64,000 bases of DNA, from assembly GCA_030340625.1 (NCBI GenBank), contig JAOPHQ010002291.1, forward strand, positions 112,501-176,500, read 5' to 3'. Source of the stretch: Merluccius polli (taxonomy: Eukaryota > Chordata > Actinopteri > Gadiformes > Merlucciidae). Below, piece after piece: positions 48,386-62,483 of the stretch. Every line of letters starts with the position of its first letter. Positions within the stretch are counted from its first letter, which is position 1. Both the position numbers and the translations under genes were made by a program. The notes under the pieces are model-generated. The model was not told where the DNA came from and did no database searches. It saw only the letters and a list, made by a program, of their open reading frames with translations.

Positions 48386-51300
48386 GACTTGTGTTCTAAC
48401 AGTAAACATCGCTTCTCTGCCGTCACCATGGGTTTCATACACCGCCATTCATTACCAGAAGACACGGGGATGTGGAAATGACTTCCTGCTCCACTCACCT
48501 CCAGGAGATCCCGCCTGGCAACCTAATGAATGCACCGCCCCTGCGCTGGTAGTGTAACGTCTAATGCCGTACCTGGGCCGTACCGGAGTGCCAAAGCACT
48601 GAGCCGCGCACGCAGCTTTCCATTCGTAAGCCAATCTCAATAAACCGGCACGTCAATAAACCCGGCTTTACCGGCTTGTGGACGGGGAGCGAACAAGCTA
48701 TTAATGCTCGCCAAGCTATCTCGCAGCGCTACGTGTGAGCGTGAGTGAGTGAGAGATTTATTTTTACTCCACGTGCGCACTCACTTTCAGAGGAATAGGA
48801 ATAAAAATCGATGTCAGCTCGGTTTGCCACTCCGGATCGAAGGAGCTCTCGCATAGCTTTACACAACGCCGGTTCGAAAACTAGCGGGAGGGGAACGAGG
48901 GGAATGAGGGGAACGGGAGGCGGGGAAGTTCACTCACCTTCCCAGGCGCGCACTCGGTCCCGTCGAGGGGCGGACCCTTCTTAGTCTTGCAGAAGTAAGG
49001 GTTGTCTGGATGGCTGCACCACAGCTGCTTACACGGGTCAAAGGTACGAAACTGAAAGGGATGAGAAGAGAACATTTTCCATTAACATTACATTTAGGGC
49101 ACTTAGCCAAAGCCACTTAATATAAGTATATTTATCAGTAGAAAGAAACAACACAATATCACTCGGTACAGCAAGGATGTCAATAGAACATAGTTTCTAA
49201 GTGCACCATAATTGTTAAGTGCACCATAATTGCTAGGTTTAGCTATCCTGGTGTACAGCAATAATACTGTACACTTTTGTACATACAAAACTACATTGTT
49301 GTCATCCTACGGGGTGCAGTGTCACGTGATCAAATTCTGCATCGACACGTTTCCAAATATAGGAAGAGAATACTTGAATATCTCCACATATAAACAGATG
49401 ATCAGATCTTAAATGCCACGTCACAGAAAATAATAATTGTGCACTGCACACCTTTTTAGATCTGGCCACAGTACATTCCTGTACACACTACATTACTGGT
49501 TGTGAGGATAACAACCGCTGTGGGCAACAGATCCATGTCATAGCAACCTTTCCCTTGCTGTTTCTAATAATAATATTTATTTATACAGTACCTTTTAAAA
49601 CAGATTTACAAAGTGAGGGGAAAACATTATGATGGCAATATAAACATCGTAGTCAAGGACAAAGTAATCAACATTGGAAAAAAAAGAACAATAATACAAA
49701 CTGTAGTTTCTTAAAACACTTTGTTTGACTGTCCACTGCATGGATTTTGTTTCCACACTTCCCTCCACACGACGGATAACAATTACTCCCATATTTCTTG
49801 AATCAACCCTACTGCCGATGTTTTCCAGGCAATGCGATGACAACAGAGGGCACGTAACTCGCGTTGTCATGTTAAGAAAAAACATTTTCTCTACTTTTAG
49901 GTACTCCTTTACGCTACTTAGTCTCCTGGGTTGGCAGCGTCAGCGGCAAACTTCTTTGAAAGCCTCCTGTGTGTTAACCTTAAGAAGGGGTCAAGTGGTC
50001 ATTTCTATTCGTGCCTCTGGAGAGAGTCTCAGTGTGAGACCCACCAGACCGCAGCACCTGCACGCTCCCTGAGACAATGATTTATTGGCAATTGGAGGGC
50101 AGTCAATGCGGGGTGAGCTAACCGTCTTCAACACCTGTGGACTGGTAATTAATACTACAAAGGCATTCACACTTGGCGGCAATACACTTGTGGACAGTGA
50201 GGCGGATTACGAACAGTAAGCCAGATTATTAAATTATGTATAGTGATACAATTTTAATGATATGGCAGACAACGTATGAGTCTAGCTGACGAATGTTTGT
50301 TTGGAAGGTTATTTACCGATTTAGCCAAATATATTATTTTGCTACTCACATTTAGCTGTTTTCTTTCCTTAGCCAAAATGTTGACTTTCAGAGAGGACCT
50401 TCACAGACTTTTTTTTTTATTGTTTGCCACCAAAAATGCTTGATTTCACTGCAGCTTTTCTCAAAAGTTGCAGTGAAATATGAGGCTTGAGTGAACATTG
50501 CAAAAAAGTTGTGATTTCAAAAGAAGGAAGTAAGGTTGTTGACAATGACATGATGTTTTGTGTGGGGAAAGTGTGATGACTCATGCATCATCGGAAACCT
50601 AATGCGGAAAGCTTGCAGTGATTGGACAATTATGCAATCTTGAGCAATTTCGTGGGGACTGGTTGAAGTTGCGGGAATTGATGTGATTGCGAAATCCTGC
50701 CGTGCTAGACTACGGTTTTAGATTCAAATGTCACCAGGGCATTCTTTATTGAATTGGGAAACCTTTTTAGTTGTAATCAAAATTACAATTAGCTTTTTTA
50801 AATGACACGCTGTGTATCATTTAGGTCAAACAGTGAGGAAGGTAAAACTATGTCAGGGCGGCAAATGAATAAATAGACACATGGATGAAATAACCCTTCA
50901 GGAAGACTTCAGAAGACGAAACAAAATAACCACACTTAAAGATGCTGCAAAATCTTTAGGCGTGCCAATTAGCCAGTTGATTTGTTTAATTTGGTAAATA
51001 AAAGCATTGAAATGAATGAGCACGTATTCAAAGCCCCAGGGATGAAAGCTGAACATTAAAGACTAACTAATTAACTAAAACTGAATTGTGTTTTGTGCAT
51101 CCCAGAAGAAATGACACTAATTATAAACTGATACCTCACTAGTCTGTGATTGTTTCGAATTGTCTGACAATTCGCAGGTCAGATTAAAATGGAAATGATT
51201 CAAATGTCCAAATGTCACTCCATTCCTGAAATAAACATGAAACTTTTTATTTCCATTCTGACTATTCTTAAACCATCGTTAATATTTTCTATTTAAAAAA

Positions 51301-54300
51301 CCCACTTTGTTTAGGTGTTGTTCGTGGAGCTGGTGAATTAAGAAAGACAAAACTGTTTTAGACATGATACATGAAAAAAAAAGTGTCCTGTCTACAATTT
51401 TGGCAAAAAGCCTTCATTTCAATGGATGACATTCACAAAACCTGGGAAAGTGTGTCGGAGGAAATGCCAGTTGAAAGCATTTGTTACACTGATGGACATG
51501 GTGACTCCCCGGAAAACCCATCTACTCTGACATCATTAGCCCAAAATGAAATCCTTGGAGTCAAGACTTGTTTTATATTGCCACTTCCTCCCTCCGACAT
51601 CATTAAAGAAAGGATTTTTTCCCCCATCACAATTTCTCAAGCAAATAGACTAATCTCACATTGCTCAAATATTCATTGTGCGATGAAACCCAGTGTTAGT
51701 CTACCTCTATTTCCATGCCTTCATTATGTCAAAGGTTTTTTCACACAACATATATGCCTTTTTGGCTCAGGTTAAATTTTGTGGATCAATAACATTAACT
51801 CATCCTCTCTTTGACCCCATGTTTGTTAATCAATACATGATGAGTTATGAATAGGGGTTTTGAAACCCAGATGAGGTAATTATAGCATGAAGTAATGATG
51901 AGTAATTATCATCTTCAACAGACGGTCCGTGACCCCTAGGGGGTCAGCCCTAAGGGTCGCTATGCCCAACACATTTTTTGTGGAATTTGTTTTTTTGTGG
52001 TAATATATTTTAAAATAATATTGTTTCTTTGCAACTTAAAGGATTTGGCCCATTTGCTAAGACCCCAGGTTCATTGTTGACATTGTCTCATGTAAATCAA
52101 ACATGATTTTTGTTCAACTCAACCCCCCCATCATGGTGTACGCGTGGTCTGAAATTGGGCAGTTGGCAAGACAACAGCCATTCTATTCCAACCGAGTGTT
52201 TAGCAGCTCTTATAGCTGTGTCTTTGTTTTGTCCAACACAAGTAAGAGCATACATACCCAGCCCTGGCTAAGTAGTTTTCTCCAATAGTGCCCACGAATG
52301 ATGCCACTGAGAAGTGTGCAGTTAGCAGTCTGAGTGAAGACGGCGGCTGCGTTTTAGGCGGTGTGATTATTCTGGATTCGGAGTGCAGAGCAACATTTCA
52401 ACAAGTCACAAGTAAGTGTAGGATGAGGTGTTTTTAACTGTTTGGAACGCAGCCTTAGGGCGTGTTCACACCTAGCGTTGTTTTTTTCCTGCCAGCGCTC
52501 GTTTTACAGTGCTGGCAAAGTCCCCGGCGTTTTTTTAAACGCCTCTTTCTGCGTTTTTTTTCTCCCGCACCGAGCGTAAAAAAAAGTTGAAAAAAGTTCA
52601 ACTTTCAGGTAAAAAGCGCCCGACGTCAGGTGTTTTTTTGACAACGTCGGCTTCTACAATGGGTTCGTTGCTAGGCGATAGAAAAAACGCTTTCGGCGCT
52701 TTCAGGACAAAAAACGCTCCCAGCTTTTTTTTAATTGAAAAAAGGGTCGGCTCAACTTTTCCCTATCACAAAAAACGCTAGGTCTGAACACGCCCTTAGC
52801 ATTCCCTTCTGAATCAGAATGAAGTGCTCAGTTTCTGGTTGTATGAATGTAGGCTACACAGAACGACATGATTTCTGCTGCGTCCGTATCCGTACGCCTC
52901 CTTAATCTATCCTTCTCCGCCCGTCTGATTTTAATTTCTTCTGCAGAGCACTCGTACGGTACAAGTACAGTGGAATGGGCCCACGGTCCACCAAATGCTG
53001 CTCTTTCATATAACTCGTCAGTGTCTGAGTCAGACACTGTGAAATGAGCACGGAGTGCAGTGGCGTGTAAACGCAGAATCTAAACTTGTGGATTTGTTCA
53101 TTTGTGGGCACAATTGGAAAAAAAACGACCTAGCCAGGGCAGTTCCTATGCACTTACTTGTGTTGGACAAAACAAAGATACAGCGATGGGAGCTGCTGAA
53201 CACTCGTTCCATGTCAATGACTCACCAGCTGCCCAATTTCAGACAAACTTACACCAGGACAGGGGATGAGTTGAACAAACCCCCCCTCTTAAAAACAAAC
53301 ATGTTTTTTAGCACTATGCTCAGCTGTAGAAACTCGCCCCGGTGTGGATGCAGAGCTATAAGTGCAGCAGACAGCGACTTCAGTCTGAATATAAAGAAGT
53401 GGTTATTACGTCAGTAGCGTTTCAAGTTTTTATTTAAAAAATATATAGGATTATATATATATAATCCACCAAGGTGTCTCTGGGCTGAGAAAAGTTGAAG
53501 ACCACTGATCTACATGCTAATTAGTCATAGGTGTTTTAATTTTGGGTTTCCATGGTAATGTATGTGCAAAAAAAGTTTGCTGTTTTTTTTTTAAAGCAAC
53601 AGCCAAAAAGTGTGTAATTGTTGTTGTGCAGTGTGTTAAAACAGACTGTCAATTTACATAATCCCCAGGCCATCTGCTCTTAGAGCCAGCTAGCAGGTGT
53701 GAGAGGGCTCATTTTAAACACATGTTCTATGTTCATTTCCCATTGTGTGAAATTAACTTCATATACTTTACTTTAGTTTAAAGTAGACTTTGGATTCACT
53801 GAAGTACAACAATGAAGTCAATCTAAGGAAGAAATAAATGACCGATTCCCTACCAACACCAACACAGTAGCATCATTATAATGCCCTCGTTTGATGTGGC
53901 TGTACTGCCTTACTTTTGCTCAAATAAACAAATCTGTCTTCTTTCCACATTATGAATGTGACTGGAGTTGACTGTTGCAGTTCTGTTCTCCAGCAATCAG
54001 GGGATTATTTACCCCATCTAATCTGCCGGCTCTCTGTTGCTCTGTATTTGCTCTGCTTATTGAAACTGTGTAAAATGCATATTTGTGGATCTCAGTGGTC
54101 ATTAGTGAGGGATTAGGGAACAGGAAGAGCAGAGCGGTCTCTTTTTTTCAAAATAAAAGCGGTTACCAGCAAACCAACTATAGAAATTTCCAACAGACTT
54201 CGCTGATAACTTCAAAGCCGGGATTTGATCCATAATTCATAGCTGAGGATTTGAACACTTTAAACGAGACGTTTTTACAGTCAGAGATTTTCACTTAGTG

Positions 54301-55377
54301 ACTGACATGCATTAAATGCAAATCATTGACTGTTCATTTTATAACCCACTGTCAGAGATGTACTCCATTATTAAACAGGGAAACAACTATAGACAGAGTA
54401 TCGGTACTTGAAGTCCTCCCTCTATTAAGTTGCCCCCAGTTGCTTTAGTTTCCATATCTGTACCGCCTATTTCAGTAACGCCTGTGGGATATACTCACTG
54501 AAGTGCAGATCTTATAGCCGACACCAAAGTCAAATCGGCACTGCTCGTCCATCGAGTAGTTGATGCCAGGGAGCTCTGGTAGCTGTGGCCAGTCGTGCTT
54601 GAAGGGGTCGTCCAGGAGACACTCATAGGATCTAGCAAAAATAAAGAGCAAAGTCAAAGCTAAAACTAAAAACGATTTGGTTTATGACAATTCTGTCACA
54701 ATTCAGATATAAATGAATTTAGCTCCTTTAGCCAAAACTGTTATTTACGTTTAACAAATCTTATCATGGGTTTGTTGTGGTGCTGCTCTGTTTGTAAATG
54801 TCAGGCAGCTCTCGACCCCATCTAATTGCCAACATATATTTATATTTGATTTGATTTGGTCAAATGCACAAAGCAGTGGCACATTTACATGAAAAAAACA
54901 ACATTCTTGGACTGCAGCAAATAACTACAAATCTACAATCCAGGTATTAGATACTCTGGTCACAGCACATGCTGGGACTATGTGTCAGTCATGGCATGTC
55001 TACCCAGCGGGAGGGGCTAGCTTTACAACGTAAAGTTTGTGATGGATCGTGGCTCGTCACAGACATTGACATGCTGCTGCTGCTGGTCGGGCCGCACGGT
55101 CCATGGAGCATTCTTCATCAATCGGAATGGAAAACCCGAGCGCAATAGCAGGGGCATATACACATATATAGCCCTATACTTGAATGTCATTTGCTGATAC
55201 GATACGCGAAAGGTTATACAGGTAGGGAAACACGTAAAAACACACATAAACATTGATGTATCCCATTCACGTTGCTTTGTGCGGTGCAGCTTTATAACAC
55301 AGATATAAACCGGACTTGGGTCAGACAAGCAATCATAGAACAGTGGTCAACATGACCTAATTCTCCATAATGCTCAG

Positions 55378-55418
<41 letters not shown>

Positions 55419-58400
55419 GGGGGTCATTGTGGGTGACTAATATGACTCGACTCACTGGATGTAGCGCTTGAGCTCCTGCCCGCTGCACATGGACCAGTGG
55501 TATCGATGGAACGCCGCCTGGACCAGGGGGGCCATCACACTGCCCATGGTGGTCTCATCCCCGCAGCGGTTCCCTTGGCCGTCGTGCTCCATCCCCAGTC
55601 TAAACCCCCCCCCCCCCCCCCCCACAGAGACATAGCAGGGTCAGCGACATGTGTCACCTTAGTTCCACAAGAATGCACCGGAGAAACCACACAGTATGGC
55701 TGTGTCCCAAAATCACTCACTCATTCACTACTCCCTACTCACTATCTAGGGAGGTCTATGTAGAGGACTATAGAGCTCACTACTCCTTACTCACTATCTA
55801 GGGAGGGCTATGTAGAGGACTATATAGAGCTCACTACTCCCTACTCACTAGGGAGGTCTATGTAGAGGACTATGTAGAGCTCACTACTCCCTACTCACTA
55901 TCTAGGGAGGTGTATGTAGAGGACTATATAGAGCTCACTACTCCCTACTCACTATCTAGGGAGGTCTATGTAGAGGACTACGTAGAGCTCACTACTCCCT
56001 ACTCACTATCTAGGGAGTGCTAGAGGACTATATAGTGAGCTCATAGATAGCAAAAAAAACACGTTCAGACAGTACACTACTACGACAAATATATGGGACT
56101 TCTACAGGTGCCCTCCAGTACAGATATGGACATAATGTCAGGCAATTTCACCATCTTATCCTGGATACAGCTATTTTAATTATGAAGACTCGATTCATTA
56201 CTGCAAGAGACTTCACCCTTAGGTATCCCTTCATGTCTGTCTGTAAAAGCATGCATCTATCTATTTAACTATTGGATTCACCTGTTATTTTATATCTTTT
56301 AGTTTAAGTAAAACAGCAAGTTTTAGTCATTAAAATTTCATGAGGGTGAACTTTAAAAACTATTTAGGAATTCATGAAATTGGCGTGGACAAGGGTCACC
56401 TATAGTACTACCTCGGGAGCTGACACAACTTCAGTATCCTACTTGAGCTCATCCAAAACAAGTTGGGTGCCTGCCAATGCGTGGGCTTGAACTCGGGTCT
56501 ACTCATGGAAACAAGAAGAGAACCATTACCCTTTGTTCTCAACAACTCTCGATCCTGTTTAAAAATCCCTTTGGCCCGTCAAGCACAATTGTGTCTGTGT
56601 GCACGTTTGCTCGAACACACTTGTAAGGACCATCGCAGAGACTCGAGTGATCATTTCATGTGTTAGGTGAACGTGGGTGACTTGACTGTGTTTGTCATAA
56701 TTCAATGACAAAATATTAACGTGGTCAGGTGACCTAAGGCACATTTCCTCCATGGTCTTTCATGTCACTTATTATTCTGATCAAGGGAACACAATGCACA
56801 TGCATGTGGACACGTGCACTCCCACATGCATGATGTGCATGCACTCAAGTGCACATATTTGTCATTTGTCTTCCCACTTGTGTCACTACTCTAACGCACA
56901 TCAATAGCGTGAGCTACGGCTGCCCTAGGGTAGAATGCAAACGATCCGGAGTCATTAAACTTCCCTGTGACCACATTAGCCTACATACTCAATAATACAA
57001 TTCCCCCACCAACACAGAAACATGAACCTACACGTGTCCGGTCTCGTGGGCCACAACGAAGGCAGAGGAGAAGCCGTCTTCATGGTTGAGAGTGCAGCTT
57101 CTCACTGAATGGCACATGCCGGTCACTGGAGCATAGCCTGGAGACAGTGGATAATTAGGGATGAAGAGGTGAGTGAGGTGGACCAAAAGCACCTAATGCT
57201 ATACCTGGTGAATTATAGGCAAAAAGAAAGTGGGGGAGGGTCATGCAGCTGCTGGGGTGAGGTGGTGGTAGCGATCTGCTGGTTCCATCCGTTGCACTGG
57301 GGTAAATGTGTGCCACAGACGCCATGAATTCGAGGTGACAACAAGTTGAGCGATCAATGGAGCAAAAGTTGAGAGATCGCCAATGATTGCCGATCGTGTG
57401 TATGTTACTCATTTTTTACAAAAATTGTATTTGTAACTACTAAAATAGTATTTGTAATAACTAATATAAATATACATTTCCTATACTCTCTTGGGCTTTA
57501 CACCTTTTTCTGGTTTGAATTCATAGGCCTTAACACATATATATATCTTATAACAATAATAATATCTTTATTTATATAGCACCTTTAAAAACAATGGTTT
57601 ACAAAGTGATTTGACATAAAATACATAGGAGCAAGTAAAAATCAAATAAATACATATTAATCAAAGAACACATATACAATAAGATAAATAAACATACTCA
57701 TATATACACACAATAAACCAAACGAGATTAATAGGTGCTAGAGCAAAAAGACATTGAGGAAGAGAAAAAGAAAGGAATAAAAAGAATAAAAAGACTAAAA
57801 AGGTGATCCAGTGATATACATGTGATCCAGTGATATATTAGTTAACAATGCAAAGCTTATGTGGCTCCTTTTGTTCTTATTTATGTTTTACAACAGTGCT
57901 GGATGCTGCTGTGTTATTAGATAGTGCTCAATCAACCAGTCTTCCTTCTCTCGAGATGCGGTGAAATACAATCACTTAGTGTGGTTTAACTCTGCCCGTA
58001 GAAACTATTCAATATCAAACCCTGTCACGGTACCACAGGAGCGCTTCATGTTGTTTGCCTTGTGGCATGCCTTGCCGCTGATCAAAACCCCACAATAGGT
58101 CAAACAAAGCCCGGAGAACAGTGATTATTATGTAATTTCCCCATAGACGATATTCAAGTGATTCTGCCGCTGATGCCTACAAAGGAGGCAGGCAGGCAAT
58201 CCTCTCCTAATCGTTATGGATTAAAGAAAACAACTAATGCGGTTGGCTGAAGACAATGTTCTTTTGTTGACTAATCCCTGGACAAAAGTAACAACAGATG
58301 ACAATAGTAATAGACAACGATTGTCTTTTGATTGATCGACAAATTATTTTTCTGCTCCCCATCGAATGAATGGGAATGTTGTATTTGCCTCTTAAGCTAT

Positions 58401-61400
58401 GCCCTTTAAGATTGATTTTGCACCTGAGCCCAGCACTAAACACTTGAGTTAATCATGAGCCCCCTTGATGCTCCTCATCCGCATCAATTCCATACGTCAG
58501 TGTGTATCTATAACCCACTTTTTTCTCCACCCAAGGGTAATTTGAATACAATATAACATTAAATAGCATCACCAAGGAAGGTGTGGATGTGTCCGCCCTG
58601 ATCGGCATGGGATTCATCACTTCAGCTGATCCTGACGATAACTGCTGCTTTGTGTACAGATCCTGCCCCAACCTTCTCATTACCTGTTTGTTCGTTTGTG
58701 TTGTTAGTGTAATGTTTGTCACCTGCTCCTTAGTTCCTGCCCCAGTTTGTTGGTTCCTTGTTGGTTGTAGGTTTGTCTCTGTCTGCCTGTTTACATAAAG
58801 TAAAGCTTCCTAACTCATCTACCCTTCTGAGTCTGATCTCTGTGTGTTTGGGTTCACCTCCCTGCACAGCAAGCCTCGACCGCTTCGACAACCTCAGGCA
58901 GGACCACGCATAGTCGGCTCCATCTTACTACTGCGCTTACTACTTTGATGTCTGTAAGGAGGCAGCACCTTGGCCAGCCGGGCAAGGTCAGCTGGCTGGG
59001 CGCGCGGGGGGGGGATCAAATAAAAATGTTAAGGTCAGGATGGCGCTGGAAGGCTGAGGATCTGAGGACTCTTCCACAACCCCCCTTGTCTGGGGGGATG
59101 ATGTCTGCAGCGGAGCAATCACGTCGACTAGGGTTTCTATCACATCTGGCACCAATCAGAAGATCATACGATGTAGCACAGTGTGTCCCTCTGCCCCCCT
59201 TCCCTACCCTTAATGGAGAGAGAGGCTCATCCAGCACTAGAATCCCTCAGCCTATTCCACTGCTGTGCATGGATGCCTGTTTGCATGCCAGGCAGATAAA
59301 CAAAACCCAACTCAAACTCTCGACTAAACCAGCATTTTTCTAAATCGCCCTTCTCACAAATAAATGACAATGGAAAAGGTCACCTTGCTGGCTATAAGGA
59401 TGTGTGTGGAGCACGGAGAACGGTCTTCCAGCACTTGGCGATGCCCTGACCGCCGACTACTCAGAAATGTAAAAGTAAGGGTCGAGATCCAGCACTCTCC
59501 CTGTGGGTGGATGCCAGGGTGCTCCTGAACGCCCCTCCTCTTGTCCTCCATGTTGGGGAGAGGAGCGACACAGTGTATGTAGCAAGTCATCTTTAAAGCC
59601 ATCTTTCATCCCTCACTCTAATACACGACGACAGTCCTATTAAGTCACAAGTTTACGGTATAGTTTTATGGTTATATACCAAGCAGACATTTTCATGTAT
59701 TTTGTATTTTCTGTGCATTTTGTTTGCTTCAGGTATTTTGTGTTTAACCTAGGCTAATGAAATCTTTGTTTTTTTGCCACGTCTCGCTGTGCCCGCTGTG
59801 GCACTCAAATCATTTCATGATTAATTACTAATCAATGACCAAAAAACAATTTATTACCGACAGAATAACTAAGATTTCAATGCCACTATGCTCCCAAAAT
59901 GGCGGCGGCCATTGCAATGTTATGTCGCGATGTGCAAGCCCTATTGACAGTTTTTGTTACAGGATTGAAGTGATATGATGTTTGTTGTGGGGTTTCTTTT
60001 ACACTGGTTGCATGGTTTTGTCCAGCAATGACTGCACTCATTTTTAAATTTCTAATCATTGAAAAGAACAGAACCTTAACAGGAACATTCAATGTTACAT
60101 CTAGTTGCCTACTTGGCTTTGGAGGACTTTGAGCCGATGCCATGGAACCGGATAATGGTCTTTGAAGGACTTACATGCCTGAGGTGGTGGGATTTGGCAC
60201 CCCATTAAAGAGCACTCGCTACCAGAGGTCTACATACACATTCATCATTCAGGTTTCCCCTGCTGGCTGAGGGACGAGGGAGGCCGATCGAGATGGAGGC
60301 GCTCTCTCATATAACTGTAGCGGCGCAACCGTTTAGTTCAAAGACATGCCTTTCGCCACTAAAATGAATACACCCTGTAGGCAAGGATAAATTGCGTTGC
60401 AAGACTCATGCAATCATATTGGAATCATGGTCACGACTATATACATTGAATATGTATATATAATAGTTGTTTAATCTGCATATTTTCATGAGGTAGACCC
60501 GGTAACTGTACATCATGTAGTACATCATGTGTGTCGTATGAATGCCTTTAGAAATAGCGTTGCTTTTAATGCCATTTAAAATGTAAGTTCAACGATTTTG
60601 GAAAGAAAATCCATGTTCCTTATCCCAATGTTCGGCAACGGTGATGCGTACGTGCTTAGTATAGCTATCTGGACCTTTAAAACACCAAACTGAAAATGCT
60701 GTGCACCGAGTCATGAGTGGAAAACATTTGTGATAATAAGTGGCTTCTAAAAAGTAGAGGCACAGAGTAAAGTGGAAGATGGGATAGAACCAGGCAAACA
60801 GCGGGGTCTTTAATTCCTGACATAGATTATCCGTCTCAGATTTTCTCACTCTCGTTATTTCAGATTGGCTACCGTGGATGAAATGATGAGATATTGTCTG
60901 CTCACTAGTCGTGGCTCACCGTCTTCATTTAGCCAAATCGCTATTTCATTATTCCTGTGCTGTTGTGCTCCAACGCTTTTCTTCTTGCTAATCCCGTCCC
61001 GTTCAAATGTCACCTTAAGCTCCTGTCATCTCCTGTTTTGATCCCAAGTAGCATGCGTCCCAAGTGCTGCAGAACAAAAACAACATGTCACCTGTGTCTT
61101 GTTTTAATGTGTTTTCTGGTCACAACAGCGCCAGTTTAGGGCAGAGATGGTAATCTTATTCTTCTGTCTAGACGTAATAGTTGTGGGCAAGATAAAAATG
61201 ATGTTGCCTTGGAAGAGACATAAATGATCAACAATAAAACATAAAACAACGCTTGGTTTGTCAAGGCTTCTCTTTTTCATCATATTTTATTTGATCCAAA
61301 CGTTTGTGCTTGCTAGATAGCTCTATATTGTATACTGACGTTTTTTGCATATTTTATCTTAGTCGCTAGTATATATCAAGTAAAATGCTTTCCAATCGTT

Positions 61401-61957
61401 CCAAGCGTATGCCGTTCCAAGCTACTGAGCTGATGTATAATGGTCATTTAACGTTATATATTATATATATATACTTTGTGTGATAAATTACATAGGTGGG
61501 TGCCACACACACACACAGGTCATGGGTAGCTTTTTTTTCTCAGCGCAGCGCTAACCCCTGTACATCAGCGAATTAGACAAGCTACGCTCACAGACCACAT
61601 CCATTACACCTAGAATGAAGGCACAAAGTATTCAATTATAAAACTGTTGAATGCATGGCCGGGCAGAAAATGGAAACTGCAGTGGCTGAGCCCTCTTCAG
61701 GTCAGACTCCATGGACTTATAATAATGACATCATCAACGGATCAATGGTCCTTGTATCTTTGATAGTCTGGTAATTGCCACTGCTGCATACTACATCCCC
61801 CATCACTATGTGACATACAGCAGACACTCGTCGGCAGCGGCCAATTGGCAGACAATCAAGAAAATAATAACTACTTCGCACCACAGCATATTTAAGTGGT
61901 TGTTCCCTGCTCTGCACTTTGAGGAACAGCACAGCGCTGCTTTTTACACCTTTTACC

Positions 61958-61992
<35 letters not shown>

Positions 61993-62412
61993 TTTTTTTT
62001 TTAACTGAAAAACAAATACTGCACTCTGAAAAAATGAGACCAAATGAGACCACTAAATACATTGAAAAAATTGAAAAAAATCCATGTGTTTGGCGAAGGT
62101 GGTGCGTGCCTAGTGCCTAGTATAGCTACCTGGAGGGCTTCATGCATAATGTACCTTTAAAACGCCACACAGAAAATGCTGCTGCGCATCGAGCCACGAG
62201 TGGAAAACAATTGTGATAATAAGTAGCTTCTAAAAAGCGAGAACCCGAATCAATGAAGTCTAATTTGATATCGTCATTGGGAAGGTCTCTCTCTCTCTCT
62301 CTGTCTCCCTGTCTCCCTGTCTGTCTCTTTCTCCCTCTCCCCTCTCGAGTAAGGAGCACTCCCCTACAACAGAAGTACCTTAAAAGTGAAGCTATGATGG
62401 AGGTGGCTAAAA

Positions 62413-62483
<71 letters not shown>

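Larger units (their letters stand above)
49052..54498 (-). other. adamts3: adamts3 large intron (5.4 kb)
   Basis: Holds two minus-strand retroposon tails (49086-49200 and 49566-49660), then about 2 kb of AT-rich DNA with nothing recognised, then a nested transposon complex (51912-53507). A 134-codon plus-strand frame at 51371-51775 shows no family features and is not called. Confidence 0.6.
55600..57031 (-). other. adamts3: adamts3 intron between the two zinc-site exons
   Basis: Begins with the C19 homopolymer (55605-55623), followed by a 52-54-bp satellite array (55728-56045). The remainder is unassigned. Confidence 0.65.

Noticed and set aside
51371..51775. 134-codon plus-strand open frame
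   Set aside because: No recognised family, no exon-like signals, AT-rich intron context; likely chance.
58945..59343. 132-codon plus-strand open frame
   Set aside because: Within an adamts3 intron near repeat-like sequence, with no domain I recognise and no splice-site support.
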